Source: Culturomica sp.
Lineage (GTDB): Bacteria; Bacteroidota; Bacteroidia; Bacteroidales; Marinifilaceae
Direction of reading: 5' to 3'
Length of the DNA: 64,000 bases
Assembly (NCBI GenBank): GCA_031271755.1
Contig: JAISVB010000030.1
Location: 1 to 64,000 of the forward strand
Position 1 is the first letter of the stretch, and each line of letters starts with the position of its first letter. The notes below the pieces were generated by a model. It saw nothing but the letters and a program-made list of their open reading frames with translations, was not told the DNA's origin and did not search any database. Of the stretch, positions 42,924-54,614 are shown piece after piece. The translations under genes were made by a program, and so were the position numbers.

Positions 42924-44501
42924 CTATCCTTTAAAACGTTCAGCCGCCTCCGCCGCTACCTCCTGCATGATCTGTTCCATCGATTCGTCCAACTCCCCTT
43001 TTTTCAGGCGATCCAACACCTCTTTCCGGTAGCGGGCGTTGAGGAGTTCCAGGTAGAGTTTTTCAAAATCGGCAACCCGGTGCAACGGCACCTCTTTCAG
43101 CAACCCCTGGGTACCGCAATAAATGACAGCGATCTCCTCTTCCGCCGGGATGGGGGCATACTGGGGTTGCACCAACAGGCTGGCATTTTTCCGCCCCTTA
43201 TCGATCACCATCGCCGTAACCGCGTCCATGTCCCCGCCGAATTTGGAAAAGGATTCCAACTCCCGGAACTGCGCCTGGTCTATCTTCAGGGTGCCCGCGA
43301 TCCGTTTCATGGATTTCAGTTGTGCATTGCCGCCCACCCGCGAAACCGATATACCCACGTTCACGGCCGGACGTATCCCTTCGTTGAAAAGGACGGTGTC
43401 CAAGAAGATCTGCCCGTCGGTAATGGAGATGACGTTGGTCGGTATATAGGCGGACACGTCGCCCGCCTGGGTTTCGATGATCGGCAAAGCCGTCAGGGAC
43501 CCTCCCCCTTTGACGCGGGAAACGAGCGGTTCCGGCAAGTCGTTCATGCAGGCCGCCACTGCGTCATTGGAGATGATGCGGGCCGCCCGTTCCAGCAAGC
43601 GGGAGTGCAGGTAAAAAATATCGCCGGGATAGGCTTCCCGGCCGGAAGGCCTCCGCAGGATCAGGGACATCTCCCGGTAAGCCACCGCCTGTTTGGAGAG
43701 GTCGTCGTAGATGACCAGGGCGTGGCGGCCGCTGTCCCGGAAATATTCGCCGATGGTCGCTCCGGCAAACGGAGCGTAGTAGCGCATGGCGGCCGAGTCG
43801 GAGGCGTTGGCGGCCACTATGATGCAGTATTCCAACGCACCCTTCTCGCGCAGGACATTGACCAGGGTGGCTACAGAGGAGGCTTTTTGCCCCACGGCCA
43901 CGTATATACAATAGACCGGATCCCCCTGCTTGAAGTTTTCCCGTTGGTTGAGAATGGTGTCGACGACGATGGAGGTTTTGCCGGTCTGCCGGTCGCCGAT
44001 GATCAATTCCCGCTGCCCGCGACCGATCGGCACCATTGAATCTATGGCTTTCAATCCGGTCTGCAACGGCTCTTTGACCGGTTGGCGGAAGAGTACGCCC
44101 GGCGCTTTCCGCTCTAACGGCAGTTCGATGGTCTCGCCGGACAGGGGACCGGCTCCGTCTATCGGCTCTCCCAACGTGTTGATGACCCGTCCGAGCAATC
44201 CTTCCCCCACACGGATGGAGGCGATGTGTCCCGTCCGTTTGACCGAAAAATTCTCCTTGACCCGGTCTGCTTCGTTCATCAGAATGACCCCGACGTGGTC
44301 TTGCTCCAAGTTCATGGCCACCCCGATCACGCCGTTTTCAAATTCCACCAGTTCGTTAGCACAGACGTTGTCCAAACCGTATACGCGGGCTACTCCGTCC
44401 CCCACTTCCAGCACCGTGCCGACCTCTTCGAACTCCACTTTGGTGTTCACACCCTGCAGCAGCATCTCCAGTACGTTCGATATTTCGTTGATCTTGCTCA
44501 T
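42924..44501 (-). CDS. atpA: ATP synthase F1 subunit alpha
   Basis: The alpha subunit forms the F1 hexamer with beta and carries non-catalytic nucleotide sites. The 525-residue product has the P-loop GDRQTGKTS, the [20 protein letters not shown] region and the alpha signature [17 protein letters not shown]. Length is typical. It lies between atpH and atpG. Confidence 0.98.
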   Translation of the reverse strand: MSKINEISNVLEMLLQGVNTKVEFEEVGTVLEVGDGVARVYGLDNVCANELVEFENGVIGVAMNLEQDHVGVILMNEADRVKENFSVKRTGHIASIRVGEGLLGRVINTLGEPIDGAGPLSGETIELPLERKAPGVLFRQPVKEPLQTGLKAIDSMVPIGRGQRELIIGDRQTGKTSIVVDTILNQRENFKQGDPVYCIYVAVGQKASSVATLVNVLREKGALEYCIIVAANASDSAAMRYYAPFAGATIGEYFRDSGRHALVIYDDLSKQAVAYREMSLILRRPSGREAYPGDIFYLHSRLLERAARIISNDAVAACMNDLPEPLVSRVKGGGSLTALPIIETQAGDVSAYIPTNVISITDGQIFLDTVLFNEGIRPAVNVGISVSRVGGNAQLKSMKRIAGTLKIDQAQFRELESFSKFGGDMDAVTAMVIDKGRKNASLLVQPQYAPIPAEEEIAVIYCGTQGLLKEVPLHRVADFEKLYLELLNARYRKEVLDRLKKGELDESMEQIMQEVAAEAAERFKG

Positions 44502-44528
44502 AATCTATACACTTTATTTATCCGTCTT

Positions 44529-45065
44529 TCACAGTCCGTACCCTTTCCGGATCAGAGTGAGTTCTTTTCGTACCGAGGCGTCCAATTGGCGCGAACCGGC
44601 TTTCAGGACAAAGCCCCCGATGATCTCCGGATCCACGGATGCTGTAAATTCGATCTCTCCGGCGATTTTTTTCCGAACCGCCGTGCGGATGCGCTCCATC
44701 AGCTCTTCCGGCAGTTGCCGGGCTGTTACGATGTTTACCTGTACGATGCCGTGGGCTTTGCGGTACAACTCCCCGTATATCAGGGCGATGGTGCGGATGT
44801 AACGCTCCCGGTGGTTTCTGATCAGCAGGCGAATCCCGCGCATGTAGACCTGAACCGGTTCGATCCCGACGGAAGTGGAGAGCAGTAACTCTTTGTCTTC
44901 CATAGAGAGTACCGGATTCAGCAATGCCTTTTGCAACGCCGGATGCGCCTGGAATATCTCCAGGAACAGGTTCATTTTTTCGTATACCTCTTTGTCCGCG
45001 TGCAGCGAACGGGCGTAACGAAAAATGGCTTTGGCGTAGCGTCGCGGGATCAATCCCTCGTTCAT
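44529..45065 (-). CDS. atpH: ATP synthase F1 subunit delta
   Basis: Delta joins F1 to the peripheral stalk (OSCP equivalent). The 178-residue product begins IPRRYAKAIFRYARSL, has the six-helix N-terminal domain and ends with the conserved PEIIGGFVLKAGSRQLDASVRKELTLI segment. It lies 38 bp after atpF and 27 bp before atpA. Confidence 0.95.
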   Translation of the reverse strand: MNEGLIPRRYAKAIFRYARSLHADKEVYEKMNLFLEIFQAHPALQKALLNPVLSMEDKELLLSTSVGIEPVQVYMRGIRLLIRNHRERYIRTIALIYGELYRKAHGIVQVNIVTARQLPEELMERIRTAVRKKIAGEIEFTASVDPEIIGGFVLKAGSRQLDASVRKELTLIRKGYGL

Positions 45066-45103
45066 TCCGTCCGGTGTTTGCTGTTAAACATTCCTGTTGT
45101 CTG

Positions 45104-45601
45104 TCAATTGACCTGTTCCATGTCGTTCAGGAACTTTTCGACCATCTCCCGTTGGGCGGCATCTGTATCCAGGTCTTTCCGAATCACTTTCTCCGCAATC
45201 TCCAGCGAAAGTTTTCCCACCTCCCGGCGGAGTTGCGATTCGGCCTCTTTTTTCATCTGTTCCACCGACAATTTGGCGGCATCCAACACCTTTTGCGCTT
45301 CGTCGAGCGCTGCCTGCCGGGCTTCGTCCACCATCTCCTGACTGGTTTTCTTAGCCTCCTGCAACAGCTCCAACTGTCGCTTTCGGGCTTCTTCGATTAA
45401 CGATTTCGCCTCCTGTTCCGCCAATTTTTTCCGTTCGATAGCCTCCCGCGTATAGGTAACTCCCTGCTCTATAAATGCCGCCCGGGATTCCATGCTTTTA
45501 AGGATCACCGGCCAGGCAAATTTAGCCAAAATTCCCAACATCAGCAGGAACACCAGCAACATCCAGAATACCAATCCGAATTCAGGTTCCAATAGCGCCA
45601 T
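45104..45601 (-). CDS. atpF: ATP synthase Fo subunit b
   Basis: Subunit b is the peripheral stalk. The 165-residue product has one N-terminal membrane helix (FGLVFWMLLVFLLMLGILAKFAW) and then a long charged amphipathic coiled coil (about 35-150, EAIERKKLAEQEAKSLIEEA). Only one b gene is present, so b is probably a homodimer. It lies between atpE and atpH. Confidence 0.96.
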   Translation of the reverse strand: MALLEPEFGLVFWMLLVFLLMLGILAKFAWPVILKSMESRAAFIEQGVTYTREAIERKKLAEQEAKSLIEEARKRQLELLQEAKKTSQEMVDEARQAALDEAQKVLDAAKLSVEQMKKEAESQLRREVGKLSLEIAEKVIRKDLDTDAAQREMVEKFLNDMEQVN

Positions 45602-45631
45602 GATCGCTTGTTTGTGTGTGAATTCGACTCT

Positions 45632-45889
45632 CTACTCTATAAAAATGGCCAGCAGGCATACAATGATGGCAAACAAGGCCACCCCTTCGATGAGGGCTGC
45701 TATCACGATCATGTTTGTCCGGATGTTCTTGGTCTCTTCCGGCTGGCGTGCTATCGCCTCCATCGCTTTTGCTCCGATTTTTCCGATCCCGATCGCCGCT
45801 CCGATGGTTACAATTCCAACGCCGATACAGGCGGCCATTTTGGCTAAACCGGCGCCGGCAGCCACTTGTAAAGCAATTAAACTCAACAT
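45632..45889 (-). CDS. atpE: ATP synthase Fo subunit c
   Basis: Subunit c forms the membrane ring. The 85-residue product has two helices joined by a polar loop with ARQPEETKN. The ion-binding glutamate lies in helix 2 (AALIEGVALFA). The Gly after it, instead of the Ser/Thr seen in sodium-binding rings, and the lack of Gln/Glu in the helix 1 stretch VTIGAAIGIGKIG point to proton rather than sodium coupling. Confidence 0.96.
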   Translation of the reverse strand: MLSLIALQVAAGAGLAKMAACIGVGIVTIGAAIGIGKIGAKAMEAIARQPEETKNIRTNMIVIAALIEGVALFAIIVCLLAIFIE

Positions 45890-45911
45890 AGGTTCTATTT
45901 TTAATGAATAT

Positions 45912-46955
45912 TTATTTTTCCCTTGCCAAAGCGATAAAGATCGTCGACAACATCATAAACACATACGCCTGAATAAAGCAGATCAACACGTCTAATAATC
46001 CCATAAAAAGGGCGAACAGCACGGAAAAGAGTATGGAACTGCCCAGGGCAGCCGCTCCCATCGCGCCGAATACAAAGATCAGCGACACCAACACCAGCAT
46101 GATCAAATGCCCGGCCAGCATGTTGGCAAACAACCGGATCATCAGAGAGAACGGTTTGGTGAGTGCGCAGAACAGCTCGATCAACGGCATCAGCGGGACG
46201 GGAAATTTAAGCCAGGACGGAACTTCCGGCCAAAAGATATCCCGCCAGTATTTTTTGCTTCCGGAAACATTCACCACCAAAAAAGTACACAGCGCCAGCG
46301 CTAAGGTGACCGAGAGGTTTCCCGTCACGTTGGCGCCTCCGGGAAAAACGACCATCAACCCCAACAGGTTGGAGCAGAGGATAAAAAAGAAGAGGGTCAG
46401 CAGGTAGGGCCCGAATTTCCGGGCATCCTTTCCCAACACCGGCACAATCACCTCTGCATAGACCATCTCGATGATCTTCTCCAAAAATCCCAGGAACCCT
46501 TTCGGCGCCCGCAACGGGTCGCGTTTGTACCAGCGCACTAAGGGAAAGAGCAGCAACAGGATGACCCATGCAGTGATCACAATCGCCAATACGTTTTTGG
46601 TCACCGAAAGATCCAACGGCCTCCTTTCCAGACCGTCCGTATCCGTTTCCACGATCTTTCCGGCGTTCGCTCCCTCCGGAGCGATCCGGAACCCTTGATA
46701 TCCGGCGCCGTCCGTCAGGCGGGAGGAGCTGAACAGGTGCCAGCCGCTTTTTTTACTCCGTACGATCACCGGCAAGGAAATAGCAAGGTGTTTGCCGCCG
46801 GGCAAAGCGATACGCCAACCGTATTCGTTTTCCAAATGTTCAAACACCAACTCTTTCGGATTAAATGCCGTTTTTTCCTCTCCGGCCCGGAGTGTTCCGG
46901 CGGCCAGGAGCAAAATGCCTGCAAGCAAAGATATGTATCGGAAAAAAATACGCAT
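45912..46955 (-). CDS. atpB: ATP synthase Fo subunit a
   Basis: Subunit a forms the half-channels that drive c-ring rotation. The 347-residue product is longer than the E. coli protein because of an N-terminal signal-like helix and a periplasmic beta-rich domain (about 25-115, HLENEYGWRIALPGGKHLAI), usual in Bacteroidota. The core helices include PFSLMIRLFANMLAGHL with the essential arginine. It starts 8 bp after the atpC stop, so no atpI gene fits between them. Confidence 0.95.
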   Translation of the reverse strand: MRIFFRYISLLAGILLLAAGTLRAGEEKTAFNPKELVFEHLENEYGWRIALPGGKHLAISLPVIVRSKKSGWHLFSSSRLTDGAGYQGFRIAPEGANAGKIVETDTDGLERRPLDLSVTKNVLAIVITAWVILLLLFPLVRWYKRDPLRAPKGFLGFLEKIIEMVYAEVIVPVLGKDARKFGPYLLTLFFFILCSNLLGLMVVFPGGANVTGNLSVTLALALCTFLVVNVSGSKKYWRDIFWPEVPSWLKFPVPLMPLIELFCALTKPFSLMIRLFANMLAGHLIMLVLVSLIFVFGAMGAAALGSSILFSVLFALFMGLLDVLICFIQAYVFMMLSTIFIALAREK

Positions 46956-46963
46956 CTATTTGA

Positions 46964-50380
<3,417 letters not shown>

Positions 50381-50396
50381 CCCGATCTGTTTACGT

Positions 50397-50702
50397 TTAT
50401 TCCTCCCAATAATCCACTACTACCCGGCTCTCCCGGATCTTTTCACAATAGGAACTGATTTTTACGTGTTCCGGATGGATCTTGTACCTTTCCAGCGCTT
50501 TTTCATCTTCAAAGGAAGAGGTCAGCACAGCGTCGTAAGCCATCTCCGACGGGTTGATATTGATCCCTACTTCCAGCGCTTTCAGTTCCGGGATCACGCC
50601 ATACAGGGCCTCCAAATGTTTTTTCATCCAGGCGGCATTCTCGGTTTTGCTTTTTCCTTCGGCCTCCGCTTTCAATTTCCAGGCGACAATATGTTTCAGC
50701 AT
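50397..50702 (-). CDS. Dabb-family (stress-responsive A/B barrel) protein
   Basis: This encodes a 101-residue protein with a ferredoxin-like A/B barrel fold. [19 protein letters not shown] is the conserved N-terminus with the histidine typical of this family, and [19 protein letters not shown] marks the core. A GTG lies directly before the ATG at 50702. Its function in bacteria is largely unknown. It is the first gene of the Dabb-transporter-atp run, with a TACCTTTG box about 45 bp upstream. Confidence 0.88.
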   Translation of the reverse strand: MLKHIVAWKLKAEAEGKSKTENAAWMKKHLEALYGVIPELKALEVGININPSEMAYDAVLTSSFEDEKALERYKIHPEHVKISSYCEKIRESRVVVDYWEE

Positions 50703-50746
50703 CACTTCAATTTAAATTTACGACTATTCATTTTTGAGAATAGTTA

Positions 50747-50754
50747 CAAAGGTA
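50747..50754 (-). promoter_or_regulatory. Putative -7 box (TACCTTTG) upstream of the Dabb-transporter-atp run
   Basis: TACCTTTG on the minus strand fits TAnnTTTG. It is the only clear promoter-like element I see upstream of the ten co-directional genes from 50702 to 42027. No -33 TTTG was found. Confidence 0.45.
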
Positions 50755-50823
50755 TAAAATAGGATATGAGAATTGCATTTTTTGGCTTATATTTATACGA
50801 TGATTATTAAAATAGCTGAGAAA

Positions 50824-51567
50824 ATGAAAAAATTGGTATTGCTGCGGCACGGTGAAAGCATCTGGAACCTTGAAAACCGGTTTACGGGCTGGACGGATGT
50901 CGATCTGACGGAAAAAGGGGTGACGGAAGCAGCCCGGGCCGGCGATGTGCTGAAAGAGAGCGGTTTTCTGTTCGACAAAGCCTACACTTCGTTTTTAAAA
51001 CGGGCGGTAAAAACGCTCAATGTGGTGCTGGAACGGTTGGATCAGGAGTGGATCCCGGTGGAGAAGAGCTGGCGCCTGAACGAAAAACATTACGGTACGC
51101 TTCAGGGGTTGAATAAGAGCGAAACAGCGGAAAAATACGGAGAAGCGCAGGTGCTGGCGTGGCGGCGCAGTTATGACACGGCACCGCCGGCTTTGGCGGA
51201 GAACGATCCCCGCAATCCGCGGAAGGAACTCCGGTACGCCGGCATTCCGAGCGAAGAGATCCCGTTGACGGAGTCTCTGAAAGATACGATCGAACGCCTG
51301 CTGCCTTATTGGCGGAAGGCGATCCTCCCGGAGTTGCAGCGCCAATCCCAAATCCTCGTGGTTGCCCACGGCAACAGCCTCCGGGGAGTGATCAAACACC
51401 TGAAAGAGATCCCGGACGACGAGATCGTCCACCTGAACCTGCCGACCGGTATTCCGTATGTGTTCGAGTTCGACGAGGGGCTGAACCTGCTCCGGGATTA
51501 CATGCTGGGCGATCCCGACGAGATCCGGAAGCAGATGGACGCTGTCGCCGCCCAGGGAAAAAAATAA
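50824..51567 (+). CDS. gpmA: 2,3-bisphosphoglycerate-dependent phosphoglycerate mutase
   Basis: GpmA interconverts 3- and 2-phosphoglycerate in glycolysis. The 247-residue product has the RHG motif with phospho-histidine H9 (LVLLRHGES), [16 protein letters not shown] and the second catalytic histidine in [11 protein letters not shown] use the ATG at 50824 since it gives the usual [10 protein letters not shown] start; upstream in-frame ATGs would add a leader. It converges with tnaA, whose terminator overlaps the gpmA stop. Confidence 0.96.
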   Translation: MKKLVLLRHGESIWNLENRFTGWTDVDLTEKGVTEAARAGDVLKESGFLFDKAYTSFLKRAVKTLNVVLERLDQEWIPVEKSWRLNEKHYGTLQGLNKSETAEKYGEAQVLAWRRSYDTAPPALAENDPRNPRKELRYAGIPSEEIPLTESLKDTIERLLPYWRKAILPELQRQSQILVVAHGNSLRGVIKHLKEIPDDEIVHLNLPTGIPYVFEFDEGLNLLRDYMLGDPDEIRKQMDAVAAQGKK

Positions 51568-51593
51568 GAAGCTGCTTATTTTAAACAGCTTCT
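51557..51593 (-). terminator. Intrinsic terminator for tnaA
   Basis: AGAAGCTG pairs with CAGCTTCT around an 11-base loop. On the minus strand it is followed by TATTTTTTT; these bases are at the same time the last codons of gpmA on the plus strand. Confidence 0.7.
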
Positions 51594-51612
51594 CAAGGGG
51601 TTGTTGCTTTGA

Positions 51613-52992
51613 TCAGCGCGCCGGTTCCAGCTCTACGGTGAAGTGCCGCATGATGGGGAATTCGTTGACGATCCGGTATCCACGGGTGATGGAGTCCCGG
51701 CGGTCGTATACGTTCTTTAAAGCCGCCGCCACCACATCCATGTGGTTGTTGGTATAGGTCCGGCGGGAAACGGCTAAACGCAGCAACTCCAATTTCGGGT
51801 AGCGGTTTTCACGGGTGACCGGATCCCGGTCCGCCAACATGGCGCCGATCTCCACACCGCGTATCCCCGCCTCTAAGTAGAGTTCGATCCCCAACGTCTG
51901 CGCAATGAACTCCTCTTTGGGAACACGGGTCAGTACTTTTTTAGCGTCTACAAAGAGGGCGTGCCCTCCCACCGGACGCTGGTACGGAATGCCGTATTCG
52001 TCCAGCCGGGCGCCTAAGTATTCCACCTGTTTGATCCGGGTTTCCAGGTAGTCGAATTCGGTTCCTTCGTCCAATCCCTGCGCCAGCGCATTCATGTCCC
52101 GCCCGGACATCCCTCCGTAAGTAATAAAACCTTCGTTCATGATGCAGAACATCTGGGCTTTTTTCCAAAGCGCCTCGCTTTTAAAGGCCACAAATCCGCC
52201 CATGTTCACAATGGCATCTTTTTTGGAAGACATGGTCATGATGTCGGCGTAACCGAACATCTCTTTGACGATCTGTTTGATGGTTTTGTCCGCGTACCCT
52301 TTCTCCCGCATTTTGATGAAGTAGGCGTTTTCCGCAAAACGGGCGGAGTCGATCTGTAAAGCGACGCCGTATTTTTTGCAGAGAGCCGATACTTCCCGGA
52401 TGTTCTGCATGGAAACCGGTTGCCCGCCGGCCGTGTTATTGGTGACCGTTAAAACAACACAAGGGATCTTTTCGGCCGGGTATTTTTTCAATACCGCCTC
52501 CAATTTGGCCGGATCCACATTTCCCTTGAAGGGCAGTTCCAATTGGGTGTCCGCCGCTTCGTCGATGGTACAGTCGACCGGGATGGCCCGGCGGTATTCG
52601 ATGTGTCCTTTGGTCGTATCGAAATGGGAGTTTCCGGGAAGAATGTCGCCCTCTTTGATAATGGTTGAATAGAGTACGTTTTCTGCCGCACGTCCCTGAT
52701 GGGTCGGCAAGAAATAATCAAACCCAAGGATCTCTTTGATCGCTTCTTTCATGTTGTAGTACGACCGGGCTCCTCCGTAACTTTCGTCGCCCAGCATCAG
52801 GGCCGCCCACTGTTTGTCGCTCATGGCCCCCGTGCCGGAGTCCGTCAGCATGTCGATAAATACGTAATCGCTTCTCAGGTTGAAGAGGTTGTATTTGGCC
52901 TCCCGGATCCACTGTTCGCGCTCTTCGCGCGTGCTTTTCCGGATGGTTTCCACCATCTTGATGCGGTAAGATTCTGCAAATGGTAATTCCAT
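51613..52992 (-). CDS. tnaA: Tryptophanase
   Basis: Tryptophanase splits tryptophan to indole, pyruvate and ammonia with PLP. The 459-residue product has FIDMLTDSGTGAMSD (45-59), THQGRAAEN (97-105) and the PLP lysine in SSKKDA (K258). It is distinguished from tyrosine phenol-lyase by AGIRGVEIGAML, where the lyase has an arginine two residues after the Glu, and by the C-terminal MRHFTVEL histidine, where the lyase has phenylalanine. It is monocistronic, with a TAGCTTTG box upstream. No tnaC-like leader peptide fits in the short leader. Confidence 0.93.
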   Translation of the reverse strand: MELPFAESYRIKMVETIRKSTREEREQWIREAKYNLFNLRSDYVFIDMLTDSGTGAMSDKQWAALMLGDESYGGARSYYNMKEAIKEILGFDYFLPTHQGRAAENVLYSTIIKEGDILPGNSHFDTTKGHIEYRRAIPVDCTIDEAADTQLELPFKGNVDPAKLEAVLKKYPAEKIPCVVLTVTNNTAGGQPVSMQNIREVSALCKKYGVALQIDSARFAENAYFIKMREKGYADKTIKQIVKEMFGYADIMTMSSKKDAIVNMGGFVAFKSEALWKKAQMFCIMNEGFITYGGMSGRDMNALAQGLDEGTEFDYLETRIKQVEYLGARLDEYGIPYQRPVGGHALFVDAKKVLTRVPKEEFIAQTLGIELYLEAGIRGVEIGAMLADRDPVTRENRYPKLELLRLAVSRRTYTNNHMDVVAAALKNVYDRRDSITRGYRIVNEFPIMRHFTVELEPAR

Positions 52993-53038
52993 GTGAAGTA
53001 TAAATTAACGGGTTAATAGTTCTGTGATTATTCGCGCA

Positions 53039-53046
53039 CAAAGCTA
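53039..53046 (-). promoter_or_regulatory. Putative -7 box (TAGCTTTG) for tnaA
   Basis: TAGCTTTG on the minus strand lies 46 bp before the tnaA ATG. It sits about 20 bp from the divergent promoter of the prohibitin-like gene. No -33 TTTG was found. Confidence 0.5.
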
Positions 53047-53063
53047 AAAATTTTTCAGGCGAT

Positions 53064-53094
53064 TTTGCCATGTAAAGCAGAAAGTTTATCTTTG
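53064..53094 (+). promoter_or_regulatory. Promoter of the prohibitin-like/folB pair, TTTG-N19-TATCTTTG
   Basis: TTTG at 53064-53067 and TATCTTTG at 53087-53094 are exactly 19 bp apart. The expected leader before the ATG at 53133 is about 32 nt. Confidence 0.8.
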
Positions 53095-53132
53095 AAAACA
53101 AATCTTACACATACACATTTATCCCAGTCATT

Positions 53133-53867
53133 ATGGAATCAAGTAAAAAAATCGTTCCTGTCGTTATTATTGTGATTATTCTGGCGATTTTGGCAGCCGG
53201 CAGTTTCTACACCATCAACACCGGAGAGAGAGGCGTTGTATTGCGGTTCGGCAAGCTGACCGCCAATGTCGGCGAGGGGTTGCACCTGAAAACACCTTTT
53301 GTGGATCAGGTAGAGATCTTGTCGATCCGGGACCACAACCTGACCATGAAACAGGAGGTTTCTTCCAGCGACATCCAGACCATCTCCGTCGAAGTGGGTT
53401 TGGTATATGCTTTGGACCCGGAAAAGGTGGATCGTATTTACCAAACCTACGGTAAAAACATCGAGACGACCCTGGTGCGCCCCACGTTATCGGAAAAGAT
53501 CAATGCGGTGATCGCCGAATACCCGATCGAAGCCTTTGTGGAAAAACGGGCGGAGATCTCCAACCGCATCAACAGCGCTTTTGCCAGCCAAGTAGGCGGC
53601 AGCGGTATTCTGGTGAAAAGTTTGCTGATCACCAATCACGATTTCAGCGACGAGTTCAACAAGGCGATCGAGGATAAAAAGATTGCCGAACAGGGAGCCC
53701 TGACTGCCAAATTTACACTGGAGCGTATGAAACTGGAGGCGGAAGCGCAGAAGATCAAACAGGCCTCGCTCTCCCCCATGGTGCTTCAGGAGATGGCTAT
53801 CAACAAATGGGACGGAAAAATGCCCCAGTATTTCAGCGGGCAACTTCCTTTTTTGACGATCAAATAG
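53133..53867 (+). CDS. Prohibitin-like SPFH/band 7 membrane protein
   Basis: This encodes a 244-residue protein with an N-terminal membrane anchor (about 7-27) and an SPFH domain (about 30-190; TINTGERGVVLRFGKLT, NVGEGLHLKTPFVDQVEIL), then a helical segment rich in Ala, Glu and Lys (LERMKLEAEAQKIKQA). These proteins form ring-like scaffolds in the membrane and often regulate proteases. Prohibitin-like is preferred over HflC because no hflK lies next to it. folB follows after 10 bp. Confidence 0.9.
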   Translation: MESSKKIVPVVIIVIILAILAAGSFYTINTGERGVVLRFGKLTANVGEGLHLKTPFVDQVEILSIRDHNLTMKQEVSSSDIQTISVEVGLVYALDPEKVDRIYQTYGKNIETTLVRPTLSEKINAVIAEYPIEAFVEKRAEISNRINSAFASQVGGSGILVKSLLITNHDFSDEFNKAIEDKKIAEQGALTAKFTLERMKLEAEAQKIKQASLSPMVLQEMAINKWDGKMPQYFSGQLPFLTIK

Positions 53868-53877
53868 CGTAAAGGGT

Positions 53878-54231
53878 ATGACCGGAGTTATTGAAATGGA
53901 AGGCATGGAGTTCTATGCCTTCCACGGTTGCTATGCGGCCGAACGGCTTGTGGGGAATAAATTCCGGGTCGATGCGGAGATCCGCTACGATTGCACGCTG
54001 GCCGCCCGGAACGACGAGATCGCGGATGCTTTGAGCTACCAGACCGCTTACGAGGTGATCGCCGCCGAAATGCGAACGGTTTCCCACCTGCTGGAACATG
54101 TCGCCCAAAGGATGATCGACGCTCTGTATGCCCGGTTTCCCCAGGCGGTTTACGTGAAGATCAAGGTATCCAAACTGAATCCCCCGCTGGGCGGAAAGAT
54201 CCAAAGCACCGGCGTGACTTTGGAGAAGTAG
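53878..54231 (+). CDS. folB: Dihydroneopterin aldolase
   Basis: FolB cleaves dihydroneopterin in folate synthesis. The 117-residue product has the family start IEMEGMEFYAFHGCYAAER (5-23), the YQTAYEVI segment and HLLEHVAQRMIDAL, with the C-terminal KVSKLNPPLGG. It lies 10 bp after the prohibitin-like gene and is probably cotranscribed. Folate production links in metabolism to glyA, elsewhere in the window. Confidence 0.95.
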   Translation: MTGVIEMEGMEFYAFHGCYAAERLVGNKFRVDAEIRYDCTLAARNDEIADALSYQTAYEVIAAEMRTVSHLLEHVAQRMIDALYARFPQAVYVKIKVSKLNPPLGGKIQSTGVTLEK

Positions 54232-54588
54232 TTTCGGGGGAAGGTACGAGATTTTAACATACGAAATGTCTGCCGGTCGTTCCGGTGTATGGTGTGCTGA
54301 AGCTGCTTCGCTTTTACGCTTCTTGCACATCCATACACCTGCACGTGGAAAAGGCAGCTTGGTCATTCTTTCCTTTTGGCCTTTGTTTGGCCTTTAGTAG
54401 ACCGTCGATAGAGCGTCCGTAGAGCATCCATAAACTGTCCATAGATCGGTTGTCGGAGAACATGTTTTGTCGGGGGGTGTTTTCCGGGATGTTGTTTGGA
54501 TGCAATTTACGGGATTTATTTTATTTTCAGAAGTGGGGCCCTCGATAATCTTTGCAAGCGAGCTTGCACGATTGTGTTTGATTTGCAC
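54232..54588. other. Intergenic region with dispersed repeat, no gene
   Basis: About 360 bp contain copy B of the 11-bp-periodic repeat, a TCAGAAGTGG segment (54526-54535) and a 16-bp perfect inverted repeat TGCAAGCGAGCTTGCA (about 54553-54568). Short open frames on the minus strand are by-products of the 11-bp period. I see no terminator with a T-run after folB. Confidence 0.6.
54378..54445 (-). repeat. 11-bp-periodic dispersed repeat, copy B
   Basis: On the minus strand the 11-mers are TCTATGGACAG, TTTATGGATGC, TCTACGGACGC and TCTATCGACGG, followed by TCTACTAAAGG and a tail with AAAGGC. Over the four 11-mers it differs from copy A (19858-19925) in one base; the tail is less conserved. Confidence 0.85.
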
Positions 54589-54596
54589 TATCTTTG
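54589..54596 (+). promoter_or_regulatory. Putative -7 box (TATCTTTG) for rarA-kdsA
   Basis: TATCTTTG lies 18 bp before the rarA ATG at 54615, so the leader would be very short. A CTTG at 54563-54566 is 22 bp upstream, wider than usual. Confidence 0.55.
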
Positions 54597-54614
54597 TATG
54601 AAATACTGACCGAC

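Noticed and set aside
45632..45889. Sodium-dependent c-ring
   Set aside because: The residues usual for sodium binding (Gln/Glu in helix 1, Ser/Thr after the helix 2 Glu) are absent.
51613..52992. Tyrosine phenol-lyase
   Set aside because: The position that holds the key arginine in the lyase is isoleucine here (VEIG), and the C-terminal histidine matches tryptophanase.
52993..53132. tnaC-type leader peptide controlling tnaA
   Set aside because: The predicted leader is too short and I found no small frame with a suitably placed tryptophan.
54314..54588. Small minus-strand open frames with repeated YGRS/YGCS-like residues
   Set aside because: An 11-bp period yields an 11-residue pattern every 33 bp, so the pattern is a by-product of the DNA repeat, not evidence of a protein.
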